From the NCBI RefSeq assembly GCF_014698475.1, contig NZ_JACJTB010000004.1:184984-248983 (forward strand): DNA of 64,000 nt. Direction: 5' to 3'. The notes under the pieces are model-generated. The model saw nothing but the letters and a program-made list of their open reading frames with translations. It had not been told where the DNA came from and made no database searches. This DNA is from Nostoc spongiaeforme FACHB-130. Its GTDB lineage: Bacteria > Cyanobacteriota > Cyanobacteriia > Cyanobacteriales > Nostocaceae. Below, in pieces: positions 1-9,652 of this stretch. The stretch's first letter is position 1. Each line of letters begins with the position of its first letter. Position numbers and translations under genes: made by a program.

Positions 1-961
1 GGATACCAGAATCAGGTACGCCAAACACAATATCGGCTTCGACATTCGATTCGGCAGCCAGTTGTCTTCCTAAGCGCATCCGATAGCTGTATAAAGTTTC
101 ATTGTGCATAACGCTATCAGGACGGGCAAAGTAAATCATTTCAAAGATGCACAATTTACGTTGCGGCTGCTGACTCCAGTGGAATGAAGCCAAACCTTCT
201 TCGGTTATCCAAACTAATTCTCCCGGTTCAACATCGCGCAGGTATTCAGCGCCAATAATGTCTAAACCGCAAGTTTCGGAAGACAATACATAACGTACAG
301 GATTTGTCCCAACAGTCCCAATTACTAAAGGACGAATACCGTTAGGATCGCGGGTTCCCATTACCCCGACTGGTGTGCCAATAACTAAACTAAAGGCTCC
401 TTGGCAACGATGAAATGCTTGAATTGCCCCGTCTAACCAATCTGCACCAGCGTTGACTGCTTCGGCGATCGCAAAGGCAATCATTTCTGAGTCAGTTGTT
501 GTGACTAAGTTAAAATTGCTCTTAACCAATTCATCACGTAATTGTGTCGTATTGACAAGATTCCCATTATGTGCAAGAGCAAGATTGCCTAAGCGAGTCT
601 CAACCACAGCAGGCTGGGCGTTAACTTTGCGGCTAGAACCAGTGGTGGAATAGCGGGTGTGACCAACAGCAAGATTTCCGGGCAACTCTTCTAAAATAGA
701 TTCGTTGAATACTTGAGACACCAAGCCCATATCTTTGTGCAGATGGACTTTTGTACCCTCAAAGGTAGCAATTCCAGCAGATTCTTGACCCCTGTGCTGG
801 AGGGCATACAATCCAAAGTAGGTTAGTTTGGCAACGTCTTCTCCTGGTGCGTAAATTCCAAAGACACCGCAAGCTTCTTCGGGCTTGTCAGGACGGTCAT
901 TATTTGAGTTGAAATGAGGTTCGGGGTATTCATCCGAAGTCACAGAATCAATGGGAATCAT
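1..961 (-). CDS. purF: Amidophosphoribosyltransferase, N-terminal part (runs off the window)
   Basis: PurF makes 5-phosphoribosylamine from PRPP and glutamine, the first committed step of purine synthesis. Reading the complement from the ATG at 959-961 gives MIPIDSVTSDEY, then EEAC-GVFGIY. Cys31 is the expected class II glutamine amidotransferase nucleophile, exposed when a roughly 30-residue propeptide is removed. Later motifs include LQHRGQESAGIA, GHTRYSTTGSS, the glutaminase asparagine region, and GVPDSG near the window edge. About 320 residues are present; the PRTase C-terminus lies outside the window. It lies downstream of purL on the same strand, across a gap of about 390 bases, so the two are purine genes in series. 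The family call is firm from motifs. Confidence 0.95.
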   Translation of the reverse strand, partial: MIPIDSVTSDEYPEPHFNSNNDRPDKPEEACGVFGIYAPGEDVAKLTYFGLYALQHRGQESAGIATFEGTKVHLHKDMGLVSQVFNESILEELPGNLAVGHTRYSTTGSSRKVNAQPAVVETRLGNLALAHNGNLVNTTQLRDELVKSNFNLVTTTDSEMIAFAIAEAVNAGADWLDGAIQAFHRCQGAFSLVIGTPVGVMGTRDPNGIRPLVIGTVGTNPVRYVLSSETCGLDIIGAEYLRDVEPGELVWITEEGLASFHWSQQPQRKLCIFEMIYFARPDSVMHNETLYSYRMRLGRQLAAESNVEADIVFGVPDSGI

Positions 962-1352
962 GCTGGCTTTGCTCCTGGTTGGGGTGTCAAGTCACTGGGG
1001 TGATGGCTTGAGGTGGCTATACCATTTGGGATTTTGGATTGTCAAACGGTGAGTATGTAACCTTTTGAGCAATCCGTCTCCGTATTCACTTTTTGAAAGT
1101 GTTATGGTCTATTCTTAACAAATCTTTAACCACTTATTAAAACAGTACCCTAAGAAGTCTGAAGTATGAAGTCTGAAGTGTGAAATTTTTGACTTCAGAC
1201 AAGATAACTTGATGTGGAACTTATTTTTGAAACCCCTCTCCAAACCTCTCCCCGACGCGGAGAGAGGCTTTGAGTCTTACTCCCCTTCCTTCGTAGGGAA
1301 GGGGTTGGGGGTTAGGTTAAAAAGAAAGTTACACACGGCGTTAGATACTTTT
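962..1352. repeat. purL-purF gap with two dispersed repeats
   Basis: No gene is visible. At about 1151-1200 is a short tandem repeat built on GAAGT(C/A)TGAAGT units, partly self-complementary with GACTTCAGAC. At about 1229-1320 is a C/G-rich block, with CCCCTCTCC-type and GGGGTTGGGGGTTAGG-type halves, that folds on itself. Both resemble the dispersed intergenic repeats common in Nostocales. The second lies just past the purL stop and could act as a terminator or mRNA 3' structure (inference). Confidence 0.6.
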
Positions 1353-3701
1353 TTAGGACTGAGTGTGTGCAGCTAGACGTTTAGCGATCGCATGATTGTA
1401 ACGATCCTTCATATCTTCCATACTAACTGCGATTAAGGTTTGGTTATCGGTAGTTAAAACCGTCAAACCAGCACCATAATTACCAACCATGCCTAATTTT
1501 TGCCATTCTTGAGGAAGATGTTCTTGTAAGTATGATTCCCAGATTTCTTGGTGTTCTGATCCCACAGAAACAATAATTCTTGCGCCAGCTTCACCAAATA
1601 GCACTTCATCCAGACGCTGTAACTGATTTGGCGAAATGTCTAATTGTACTTCTGCGCCCAAATTGCCAGTAATCGAAGATTCTGCCAAAGCGATAACTAA
1701 TCCGCCCTCAGCACAATCATGGGCTGAACGCACCCACCCAGAACGAATACCATCACGACAAACCTGCTGCACACGTCGTTCCAAGTCAAAATTTACCCTT
1801 GGTGGTCTGCCAGCTACAGTATTGTGGATGGTAGCCAGATATTCTGATGCGCCTAATTCCACTTTGGACTGTACAGTTAACCCCAGTAAATAAATCGCAT
1901 CACTGCTTGCTTGCCAAGCTTGACCGCAAATTTTGGTGAAATCAGGAATTAAACCCACCATACCCACCACAGGAGTCGGATAAATTGGTTGGGGGTTGCC
2001 TTGAGAATCGACAGTTTCATTGTAAAGAGAGACATTTCCCCCTGTGACTGGTGTGGCTAGTTCTCGACAACCTTCTGCTAAACCGCGACAAGCTTCGGCT
2101 AATTGCCAATAACCAATGGGTTTTTCGGGACTGCCAAAATTCAGGTTATCGGTAACAGCTAATGGTTCTGCACCCACACAACTGAGGTTGCGGGCGGCTT
2201 CGGCAACTACAGCCTTAGCACCTTCATAGGGATCAAGGTAAACATAGCGGGGATTGCAATCTACCGTAGCAGCAACGGCAGATTTCAGATTTGGCGATGT
2301 GAGATTGGGGATGGCTTCTAATGGTCTTAAGCGCACTACAGCCGCATCTGCACCACCGGGAAGGAGGACAGTATTATTTTGTACTTGATGGTCGTACTGA
2401 CGGTATACCCAATTTTTCGAGGCGATCGTGGGTGTATTGAGTAAAGTCAATAAGATATCATTCCAACTGTGGCTACCGATCCCCGCAGTTGTGCAAGCAG
2501 GTAAACTATCGGCTGTCCATGTCCAAGCTTGGCGGGCGTATTCTGGCGGTTCCGCTAACAACTCACGTTCGTAAAGTGGCGTATTTTCTGCCAAAGCATC
2601 AGCCGGAATTTCCGCCGCAATTTTCCCCCGGAATAAAATCCTGACGATGGGTTCTGCAATTACTGTGCCAGCGACAACCGCGTGAAGCCCCCACCGATGG
2701 AAAATATCAATTAACTCCTGTTCCCGGCCTTTGTGGGCAACAAACAACATTCGTTCTTGCGATTCCGACAGTAAATATTCATAGGGAACCATCTCAGTTT
2801 CCCGCACCGGAATCTTATTTAAATCTAATTCAATGCCGACACCACCTTTGGCTGCCATTTCTGAGGTAGAACAGGTAATCCCGGCTGCACCCATATCTTG
2901 GGCGGCGACCACTGCGCCAGTTTTAAATGCTTCTAGACAAGCTTCAATTAACGACTTTTCTAAAAACGGATCGCCGACTTGCACCGCCGGACGGTCATCC
3001 ATCGACGCATCAGTTAATTCGGCACTGGCGAAACTTGCGCCACCCATCCCATCGCGTCCGGTGGTGGAACCCACATACAATACAGGATTACCGATACCCG
3101 ATGCCCCAGATTTGACAATTTCCGGCGTTTCCATCAATCCCAAAGCCATGACGTTAACTAAGGGATTTCCGGCATAAGCAGGGTCAAAGTATACTTCGCC
3201 ACCAACTGTGGCTACGCCAACACAGTTGCCATAATGGCTGATACCTGAAACTACCCCAGTAAATAGCCTTTGGGTTTTCGGGTCATCTAGAGAACCAAAA
3301 CGCAATGAGTTTAACAAAGCAATGGGACGCGCACCCATTGTAAAAATATCTCTGAGGATACCACCGACACCCGTGGCGGCTCCTTGAAAGGGTTCAACGG
3401 CGGAAGGGTGGTTATGAGATTCAATTTTAAAAGCGAGGCGGAGTCCTTCACCTAAGTCAACCACACCCGCATTTTCACCAGGGCCTACGAGAATGCGGGG
3501 GCCTGTAGTGGGAAACTGTTTGAGTAAGGGTCGGGAATTTTTGTAGCAGCAATGTTCTGACCACATCACCCCAAACATTCCCAGTTCTGCTTTGTTAGGA
3601 TGGCGGCCTAAACGTCGCACAATTTCTGCATATTCTTCGGGCTTAATACCTTCGGCGGCAATTTCTTGGGGAGAAAACGGATCTTTGGGGGTGGTGGTCA
3701 T
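1353..3701 (-). CDS. purL: Phosphoribosylformylglycinamidine synthase II (small PurL)
   Basis: PurL is the ATP-dependent synthetase subunit of FGAM synthase (step 4 of purine synthesis), working with separate PurS and PurQ subunits, neither of which is in this window. The 782-residue length is that of the small PurL type. N-terminal motifs are [32 protein letters not shown], and [24 protein letters not shown] (about residues 90-115). The second AIRS-like half has [16 protein letters not shown] and [10 protein letters not shown]. The start [14 protein letters not shown] fits the usual family N-terminus. It is followed on the same strand by purF. Confidence 0.97.
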   Translation of the reverse strand: MTTTPKDPFSPQEIAAEGIKPEEYAEIVRRLGRHPNKAELGMFGVMWSEHCCYKNSRPLLKQFPTTGPRILVGPGENAGVVDLGEGLRLAFKIESHNHPSAVEPFQGAATGVGGILRDIFTMGARPIALLNSLRFGSLDDPKTQRLFTGVVSGISHYGNCVGVATVGGEVYFDPAYAGNPLVNVMALGLMETPEIVKSGASGIGNPVLYVGSTTGRDGMGGASFASAELTDASMDDRPAVQVGDPFLEKSLIEACLEAFKTGAVVAAQDMGAAGITCSTSEMAAKGGVGIELDLNKIPVRETEMVPYEYLLSESQERMLFVAHKGREQELIDIFHRWGLHAVVAGTVIAEPIVRILFRGKIAAEIPADALAENTPLYERELLAEPPEYARQAWTWTADSLPACTTAGIGSHSWNDILLTLLNTPTIASKNWVYRQYDHQVQNNTVLLPGGADAAVVRLRPLEAIPNLTSPNLKSAVAATVDCNPRYVYLDPYEGAKAVVAEAARNLSCVGAEPLAVTDNLNFGSPEKPIGYWQLAEACRGLAEGCRELATPVTGGNVSLYNETVDSQGNPQPIYPTPVVGMVGLIPDFTKICGQAWQASSDAIYLLGLTVQSKVELGASEYLATIHNTVAGRPPRVNFDLERRVQQVCRDGIRSGWVRSAHDCAEGGLVIALAESSITGNLGAEVQLDISPNQLQRLDEVLFGEAGARIIVSVGSEHQEIWESYLQEHLPQEWQKLGMVGNYGAGLTVLTTDNQTLIAVSMEDMKDRYNHAIAKRLAAHTQS

Positions 3702-3899
3702 GGGAATAATGCACCAAGGGGACAGAAGACTATTTTATAGTTAATGGTCAATATAAAAATCCGGTTTGATTTCTGAATCTAGTTGTATGGGCAGGGAGTA
3801 GGGAATGGGGAGTGGTGAGTAGGTAAGAAGTCTTATTTGGGCGTACTGACTTTTTTCATAAATCAAATTATGAGTCCTATGTCATTGGCTATTTGTGCT

Positions 3900-4136
3900 T
3901 TGTTTTTCCCCATCTGTAACTGCTGTTGTAGCTCTAAGCTTGTCCGTTGTTACACACTTAAGTAGATACCGCTCGATAGTAACACTCAAGTGACGACAAT
4001 CACATAGAAACATGATTGAGATCGTCTCTCACCCTTTGCCAAATTGGCATAATTACATACAACTGAACTCTAGCCGAGTCATTAATAGGGAACACACTAA
4101 TCGCCGACAGCTTTGATAAAAGACTGTCGGCTTTTT
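3900..4136 (+). ncRNA. Candidate small RNA ending at the 4103-4136 terminator
   Basis: A textbook intrinsic terminator on the plus strand (4103-4136) has no plus-strand protein gene upstream, because purL and apcD are both on the minus strand. The simplest reading is a stand-alone transcript that starts within the preceding 100-250 bases. The 5' end given is a placeholder; I could not fix a promoter. It does not show the Yfr1 core motif, and I do not recognise a 6S or tmRNA fold. Confidence 0.3.
4103..4136 (+). terminator. Intrinsic terminator (orphan)
   Basis: Perfect 8-bp stem GCCGACAG / CTGTCGGC (4103-4110 and 4124-4131) with a 13-base loop, followed by five T. The T-run orientation makes it plus-strand. 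Confidence 0.75.
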
Positions 4137-4398
4137 GTATTTGGGAGTGTGGGAGGTGTGGGAGGTGTGGGGAGTGTGAGAAAACCAGGTAGTGACCATT
4201 GACTAATGACTTAATGACTAATGACCAAATAAAATTTCCCCACAGTTGGTTGATAGCTTGACACAGAGATGGCCAAAGCCACTACCAAATGTGGGGAGAG
4301 TATGATCAAATTAGAGTTGTTATGTTTTGAGTGCTAACACTCAGCACTCACTTTAGGAGACAGGAAGACACATCTAAAGAAGCAAAACAAACTTTGGC

Positions 4399-4884
4399 TT
4401 ATGACATCGCTTGAATGATGTAATCAAAGTATGGTGCTGCTGCGGCTGCGTCGTCTGCACTGAGTAAGTCAAGGGAGGCTTTTTTCAGACAATTGATGGC
4501 TTCTACCATTCCAGGAACGGGAACACCAAGGGAGTTGTACATTTCCCGCACACCAATTAAACCGATTTTTTCAATTGGCTCTTTGTCACCAGCAAGTACG
4601 CCATAGGTAATCAGGCGTAAATACCAGCCAAAGTCACGGATACACAATGCACGTTGGCGTTCACCATAGGCATTGCCACCGGGTGCGATAAAATCAGGAC
4701 GCTTCTGCCAAAGTTGCTTGGTGGCTTCCTGAACTATCTTTTTTTCATTTTCGGACAGGGTGGCAGCAATACGAGTCCGTTGCTCCCCTGTTTGCAAAAA
4801 GTCTTTGATACTTTTGAGTTCGCCACTGCTGGGATAACGCAGTTCGTCGTCGGCTTTGAGAATAACTTGGCTAATTACAGTCAT
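4399..4884 (-). CDS. apcD: Allophycocyanin alpha-B chain
   Basis: ApcD is the minor alpha-type allophycocyanin of the phycobilisome core that helps pass excitation energy to chlorophyll, chiefly photosystem I. The 161-residue product starts [18 protein letters not shown]. It has the alpha-type APC signatures [24 protein letters not shown], where the Cys of LCIRD is the phycocyanobilin attachment site, and ends [26 protein letters not shown] and the LGVPVPGM stretch point to ApcD rather than ApcA. I place the start at the ATG 4882-4884, five codons inside the longest frame, because MTVISQ matches the conserved N-terminus. It is monocistronic here. Confidence 0.93.
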   Translation of the reverse strand: MTVISQVILKADDELRYPSSGELKSIKDFLQTGEQRTRIAATLSENEKKIVQEATKQLWQKRPDFIAPGGNAYGERQRALCIRDFGWYLRLITYGVLAGDKEPIEKIGLIGVREMYNSLGVPVPGMVEAINCLKKASLDLLSADDAAAAAPYFDYIIQAMS

Positions 4885-4954
4885 GATTATTGTAATCACG
4901 AGAAATATTATTTGCTAGTTTAACGAGTTGGAGGTACAGAGGGGAAGGGAAATA

Positions 4955-5022
4955 GAAGTATGAAGTATGAAGTGTGAAATTAAACTTCAATTTCTTGACA
5001 AATGACAAATGACTATTGACTA
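4955..5022. repeat. STRR tract upstream of the rRNA methyltransferase
   Basis: Two kinds of short repeats adjoin: GAAGTATGAAGTGTGAA at about 4958-4978, and copies of the 7-10 base unit (A)AATGAC / TGACTAATGAC at about 4997-5030. The latter runs directly into the ATG of the next gene. The same TGACTAATGAC motif recurs at 4193, 39470 and 49165. Confidence 0.7.
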
Positions 5023-6384
5023 ATGACAAATAATATTTGGAAACAAGGTGAATTAATTGAAGTAGCGATCGCTGATCTCAGTGACACTGGTGATGGGGTT
5101 GGTCGCTATGAGGAGCGGGTGGTATTTGTACCAGATACTGTCCCTGGCGATCGTGTCGTGGTACGTTTACTGCATGTCAAGCCAAAATATGCTCACAGCA
5201 AACTTATCCAGCTATTGCAGCCATCACCGCACCGCATCCGCCCAAGCTGCATTGTGGCTGATAAGTGTGGTGGTTGTCAGTGGCAGCATATTGATTATGA
5301 ATATCAGCTAGAAGCAAAACGCAATCAAGTTATTCAGGCTTTGCAGCGTATCGGTGGTTTTACTGCACCATCAGTAGATCCTGTATTGGCGGCTGTGTCA
5401 CCCCTGGGATACCGCAATAAATCTACTTATCCTGTCAGTGTTTCTACTACCGGGCAAGTACAGGCGGGATATTACCAAAAGGGTAGTCACCATTTGGTGA
5501 ATTTAAATCAATGCCCTGTGCAGGATTCTCGCTTAAATCCTCTGCTTGCGGAAGTAAAGCAAGACATTCAAAAGCGTGGCTGGAAAATTTACAACGAACA
5601 ACGCCACCAAGGGCAAATTCGTCATCTAGGTTTACGCATCGGCCGCCGCACGGGAGAAATGCTGTTGACTTTGGTGGTCACAGATTGGCAGTTAGCGGGA
5701 ATTACGGAACAAGCCGAGGAATGGTTGCAGCGATATCCCCAATTGGTGGGAGTTTCTTTAAATCGCAACCCAGAACGCACTAATGCCATTTTTGGTAGGG
5801 AAACTCGCACTATTGCTGGAGTTCCTTATCTGAGAGAAGAATTTGCCAATTTAGAATTTCAAGTCCGCCCCGATACATTTTTCCAAGTTTCTACGGAAAC
5901 AGCCGAAGCACTGTTAGAAGTCATTCAGGAGGAACTTAACCTCCAAGGAAATGAGGTACTAGTTGACGCTTATTGTGGGATTGGAACCTTAACACTGCCT
6001 TTAGCCAAGCAGGTGCGCCAAGCAGTAGGACTGGAATTACAAGCCGAAGCAGTTGAACAAGCAATTTTGAATGCGAATCGCAATAGTATACATAACGTTA
6101 CATTTCAAGTCGGTGCGGTAGAGAATTTACTGCCGCAAATGGGAATAATACCTGATGTGGTCATACTTGATCCACCACGTAAGGGATGCGATCGCACTGT
6201 CATCGATTCATTACTGCGATCGAAACCTGCTCGCATCGTTTACGTCAGCTGTAAAGTAGCCACACTTGCGCGTGACCTAAAGTTGTTATGTGAAGGAGGC
6301 CTATATAAAGTTACAAGGGTGCAACCTGCTGATTTTTTTCCACAAACCTCTCATATAGAAGCTGCTGCCTTTCTTGTGTTATGA
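5023..6384 (+). CDS. rlmD: 23S rRNA (uracil-5-)-methyltransferase, RumA/RlmD type
   Basis: This SAM-dependent RNA m5U methyltransferase of the TrmA/RumA family probably modifies 23S rRNA. An N-terminal TRAM domain covers about residues 8-66. Cys76, Cys82, Cys85 and Cys164 match the four [4Fe-4S] ligands of RumA. The SAM site is VDAYCGIGTLTLPLA. The catalytic end has DPPRKGCDRTVI and YVSCKVATLARDL with the nucleophilic Cys. The 453-residue length is normal. The ATG at 5023 sits inside an STRR tract, so no clear Shine-Dalgarno is visible. The exact target uridine (747 or 1939 type) cannot be told from sequence. Confidence 0.88.
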   Translation: MTNNIWKQGELIEVAIADLSDTGDGVGRYEERVVFVPDTVPGDRVVVRLLHVKPKYAHSKLIQLLQPSPHRIRPSCIVADKCGGCQWQHIDYEYQLEAKRNQVIQALQRIGGFTAPSVDPVLAAVSPLGYRNKSTYPVSVSTTGQVQAGYYQKGSHHLVNLNQCPVQDSRLNPLLAEVKQDIQKRGWKIYNEQRHQGQIRHLGLRIGRRTGEMLLTLVVTDWQLAGITEQAEEWLQRYPQLVGVSLNRNPERTNAIFGRETRTIAGVPYLREEFANLEFQVRPDTFFQVSTETAEALLEVIQEELNLQGNEVLVDAYCGIGTLTLPLAKQVRQAVGLELQAEAVEQAILNANRNSIHNVTFQVGAVENLLPQMGIIPDVVILDPPRKGCDRTVIDSLLRSKPARIVYVSCKVATLARDLKLLCEGGLYKVTRVQPADFFPQTSHIEAAAFLVL

Positions 6385-6816
6385 CATTTAAATAAGAGTA
6401 CTTACTCTTTATCAAAATCTTAAATTGCAAATTTGTAGTCTCTTGCATAGTAACAATGCTAAAATCGAATTAACCTAAAACATAGAAATGATTTTGTTAA
6501 AACAACTAAAGTCGCATAGACTCTCATTGATTATGAATAAGGTTGTCTGATATAAGAATCGGCAATACAAAACTCACTTTCATAGTTCTCAAAAATTTTC
6601 AGCATATTTTAATTTGCTGACTACGATCGCAGATTTTTAAAAGCCGTTTTATGTATCAACAATCAAATTTCATAAACAGAGTAAATGCTCCCTAGCATTT
6701 TCAAAACTAGTATAAAAGACGCAAGTTTGAAGGCAGCATGACCACCTCCAACTTTGTCAGGGTGCGCGTACAAGCAAACTGATGTCTAGCTAACTGAAAG
6801 CTATGGGGTTTCTCTT
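6385..6816. other. Intergenic region, nothing recognised
   Basis: AT-rich and without an ORF of note. At 6803-6820 a five-codon frame (ATG...TGA, MGFLL) ends with its TGA overlapping the GTG start of the next gene; this could be translational coupling or chance. Confidence 0.4.
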
Positions 6817-7266
6817 GTGATTAGTATTTCGCTCCGTCCTGTTGGACGTTATTGGGGCACACTTAGCTTTGCCTCTACTCTCTATCTTTGTCCCATATTA
6901 GATTTACTGCTGGCAGAAATTCCAGCTAAATTACAAGCAGAATTGCGGCTAGGACTCCAAGAAGCTTTAGTCAATGCCGCCAAACATGGTAATAATCTCG
7001 ACCCCAGTAAAAGAGTCGTAGTCCGTTTTTCGTTGATAGATAATCAATATTGGTGGGTAATTTCTGACCAAGGTCAAGGCTTTACACCGGAGCCAAGTTC
7101 TGATAGGGAACCGACAGACTATTTACCGCCGGATGAATCAGAAAGTGGTCGCGGTTTATGTTTACTCCATCAAATTTTTGATCAGGTAGAATGGAGTCGC
7201 AAAGGTACAGAATTAAGATTGTGTAAACAGATGGAAAATCGCCACCGATTATCTTTGAGGCGATGA
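6817..7266 (+). CDS. Anti-sigma regulatory factor-type histidine-kinase-like ATPase
   Basis: A stand-alone HATPase_c domain of the RsbW/SpoIIAB type. Such proteins bind sigma or anti-anti-sigma partners in partner-switching pathways. The N-box is EALVNAAKHGNN (about residues 49-60), the G1 box is ISDQGQGF, and the G2 region is ESGRGLCLLHQIFDQVEW. The 149-residue length suits a single-domain regulator. The start is GTG at 6817; no in-frame ATG lies nearby upstream. No partner (STAS or PP2C) gene is adjacent, so its target is unknown. Confidence 0.85.
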   Translation: MISISLRPVGRYWGTLSFASTLYLCPILDLLLAEIPAKLQAELRLGLQEALVNAAKHGNNLDPSKRVVVRFSLIDNQYWWVISDQGQGFTPEPSSDREPTDYLPPDESESGRGLCLLHQIFDQVEWSRKGTELRLCKQMENRHRLSLRR

Positions 7267-7728
7267 AGAAAAGTGTGAAGTGTGAAACGTAACATACTTC
7301 ACACACTGCGTGCGTAAATACTAGAAAAAAGCAGGTTTGGTGCAGGCGTACAACGACAAATATATATTGCGCCGTAACCTAACAGGAAATTATGAAATTT
7401 GAGAAAATTATTGTGACAGGTGAATTAATTGCAGCGTGCATTTGATCGTTGGAATTGTATTATTTTGGTAGATGAAAATTTTGCGGTTTTCCTTATCTTA
7501 ATATCTTAATAAAGGTATTTAAGCACTAGTACAATAAGGCAAAAGTAAAAAGGCAAAAGGAAAAATAAGGAATAACGATACAACATACCTTGTAGCAATT
7601 CCAGATAGTTTGTTTATTTACGCCGACCTGTACTAGTTATTCGGCAAGTTAAATGACAAGCGATCGCACAAGTAATTCGTAGCTAGATAAAATTGGGTTA
7701 TTTGTTCAGCAAATTCCGCTAATCTTTG
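7267..7728. other. Intergenic region with hairpin after the ATPase gene
   Basis: An inverted repeat GTGTGAAGT / ACTTCACAC at 7273-7281 and 7296-7304 lies just after the stop and may act as a weak terminator. It is made from the same GTGTGAAGT unit as the tandem repeats near 1151 and 4958. A tract of AAAGTAAAAAGGCAAAAGG repeats is at about 7535-7570. Nothing else is recognised. Confidence 0.5.
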
Positions 7729-7884
7729 ATGGTATGTTTAAGGATTCAGCAATTTCACGCTGAAGGCATCTATCCTAGTAAAGCGGCTGTTTCTTAGCTA
7801 CTGGCTCAACCAGGATGTTTTCGTGACCAAGAGGTTCGCGTCACCTTTCAATCTGTAAAAAGATAAATTGGTTTAGAAGCATAA
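7729..7884 (+). pseudogene. Decayed ORF remnant
   Basis: From ATG 7729 the frame reads MVCLRIQQFHAEGIYPSKAAVS, then a TAG at 7795, then LLAQPGCFRDQEVRVTFQSVKR, then a TAA at 7864, and ends soon after with IGLEA-stop at 7882. Each internal stop is one base from a Gln codon (TAG/CAG, TAA/CAA), as expected from C-to-T decay. The pattern of an R-x-x-QFHAEGIYPS helix followed by LLAQPGxFR looks like a small DNA-binding protein of plasmid or mobile-element type, but I cannot name the family. There is no intact copy in the window. Confidence 0.45.
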
Positions 7885-7985
7885 ACATGCCGTCCTTTAT
7901 TGGAAGCACAATCTTGGCATATCTTTTGCAAGGTTATAGATAAAGCCACACGGCACTAAGTGTGACGTATGGCTTTATTGTAAAA

Positions 7986-8058
<73 letters not shown>

Positions 8059-8164
8059 GTTTGCGCTTTGTGTTTGCGCTCACAATTAAATAATATAGCA
8101 AAATATTTTGAATCGCGCTAGTATTTTTGAGAAAAATTTTTTGAATATTTTTGAGAACCTTTAA

Positions 8165-8770
8165 ATGCCCTCTGGTCGAACGCATGATCGCATTACTCTG
8201 TGGGCTTTGCCGTTGGTGGCGGGTGTGGCTTTTTGGCAGACCCGCAGTAGCAGCGTGACGTTGCTGGTGGCTGGTGGGTTTATGTTTGGCGGTTTGATGT
8301 TTGGCCCTGACCTAGATATTTACTCTCGGCAATATCAACGCTGGGGTTATTTGCGCTGGATTTGGCTACCTTATCAAAAAAGCCTGCGTCATCGTTCTTT
8401 TTTATCGCATGGGCCGATTATTGGGACGACACTGCGAGTCATTTATCTTTCCTGCTTGTTAGTGATCGCAGCATTTATAATTTTGGTAATTTTTGAAAAA
8501 CTGGGAAACACAAGATTTAATTGGTTAGGTTTGGGTGAAAATATCCAAAAATCGCTACTTGGCTATGGTACAGAATATCTTGCCCTGTTTCTTGGTTTAG
8601 AACTCGGCGCGATGAGTCATTCTTTGAGTGATTGGTGTGGTTCTGCATATAAGCGAATGCAAAAGCAGGGAATTAGCGGTTTATTCCCTACCAGCAAAGT
8701 CAAAAAGCGCAAAGTATCACGCCGTGTTCGTCCGTCGCCACCTAGAACTAGTACAAAAAAGCAAAAGTAA
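8165..8770 (+). CDS. DUF2227 family membrane metal-binding protein
   Basis: Conserved cyanobacterial membrane protein of the DUF2227 (putative metal-binding) family. It has the N-terminal MPSGRTHDRITL with a conserved His, GPDLDIYSRQYQRWG, and LRHRSFLSHGP. The His/Asp residues H8, D50, D52, H77 and H82 (approximate) could bind a metal. About three to four hydrophobic segments lie at residues 13-30, 35-47, 86-112 and 138-150. The C-terminal 35 residues are very basic (KVKKRKVSRRVRPSPPR). No function is established. The ATG lies about 107 bases from the divergently oriented tRNA-Val. Confidence 0.75.
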   Translation: MPSGRTHDRITLWALPLVAGVAFWQTRSSSVTLLVAGGFMFGGLMFGPDLDIYSRQYQRWGYLRWIWLPYQKSLRHRSFLSHGPIIGTTLRVIYLSCLLVIAAFIILVIFEKLGNTRFNWLGLGENIQKSLLGYGTEYLALFLGLELGAMSHSLSDWCGSAYKRMQKQGISGLFPTSKVKKRKVSRRVRPSPPRTSTKKQK

Positions 8771-8800
8771 AAAGTCAAAAGTCAAAAGTAAAGAATAGTA
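8758..8800. repeat. AAAAGTCAAAAGTAAA tandem repeat
   Basis: Short purine-rich tandem units (AAAAGTMAAAAGTC) begin at the last codons of the DUF2227 gene and continue past its stop. They are the same type as the tract near 7540. Confidence 0.5.
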
Positions 8801-9034
8801 ATACCACAAGCCTTTTAGCAATTCTAGATGGTGACTGAGCGATTATTTGTTTTTATGCGTCAGTTTTAATAATGAAACTCCCTCACAAGTTCCTCAAATT
8901 GTTCTTCTAAATTAAAAGTGTAGGTAACTAGCGATCGCCTTTAGTTGCTTAACTCCATCTCATACCCAATCAGACCAAACATCAGTATAAATGCTGTCTG
9001 ATGTTCGCACTCGGAAGATTTACAGGAGTTCGTT

Positions 9035-9652
9035 ATGAAAACCCAACGCAACTATCCAGTATATCGAGGAGAAGTGATCGCTGCTTCGGCACTAGTTACC
9101 TTGGCGCTATTTGGAGGAACTGCTTGGTGGAGTTGGCAAATCACCAATCCCACAACCCAGGCGAATAATTCAGCAGTAATTATTGACTCAAAATCTGCGC
9201 CAGAAGTAGCAGCAATACAACCGCAAACTTATTGGTTAAAATTTGACAACAACCAAATTCACTTAGTACCTCAACCTGTAAAAGTAAAAGCCGGAGTAAC
9301 TTCAGAGGAAGCCTTAAAATTAGCTTTCAATTATCTATTAACAACGCCTAAAACTGCTGAATTAATTACCACAATTCCAGCAGGTACAAAGTTATTAGAT
9401 ATGCGAATTACTCAGACAGGAATTTATATCAATTTATCACCAGAATTTAGTCAAGGTGGTGGTAGTACTTCAATGGCTTATCGTTTAGCACAGGTTATCT
9501 ATACTGCTACTAGTATTGACCCAACAGCTAAGGTTTTTGTCTCAGTTTCAGGCAAACCAATCGATACAGATCATCCACTTGGTGGTGAAGGGTTGATTTT
9601 GCGACAACCAATTACACGGCGACAATTTGCCGAAGACTTTACGATTTCTTGA
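9035..9652 (+). CDS. GerMN domain protein, membrane-anchored
   Basis: A 205-residue protein with an N-terminal membrane anchor (about residues 15-33, VIAASALVTLALFGGTAWW) and a single GerMN (sporulation/spore germination-like) domain over about residues 65-200. The domain is recognisable by TSEEALKLAFNYLLT, the IPAGTKLLDMRI segment, GIYINLSPEF, and the end region DHPLGGEGLILRQPITRR. In non-sporulating bacteria such domains are thought to act in the periplasm, possibly on the envelope; the exact role is unknown. It has a good Shine-Dalgarno, ACAGGAG, about 9 bases before the ATG. Confidence 0.82.
   Translation: MKTQRNYPVYRGEVIAASALVTLALFGGTAWWSWQITNPTTQANNSAVIIDSKSAPEVAAIQPQTYWLKFDNNQIHLVPQPVKVKAGVTSEEALKLAFNYLLTTPKTAELITTIPAGTKLLDMRITQTGIYINLSPEFSQGGGSTSMAYRLAQVIYTATSIDPTAKVFVSVSGKPIDTDHPLGGEGLILRQPITRRQFAEDFTIS

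Larger units (their letters stand above)
3702..4398. other. Intergenic region between apcD and purL
   Basis: This gap of about 700 bases holds no convincing protein gene. A 34-codon ATG frame at about 4012-4116 exists but runs into the terminator hairpin and has no supporting features. At 4140-4185 is a G-rich tandem repeat (GGGAGGTGT-type), and at 4193-4230 a TGACTAATGAC-type STRR. At about 4330-4355 is GAGTGCTAACACTCAGCACTC, which contains CIRCE-like half sites but not a full CIRCE element. A strong terminator lies at 4103-4136. Confidence 0.5.

Noticed and set aside
4325..4355. CIRCE heat-shock element before the apcD end
   Set aside because: Only GAGTGCTAA- and AGCACTC-like halves are present, in the wrong order and spacing, and no chaperone gene follows.
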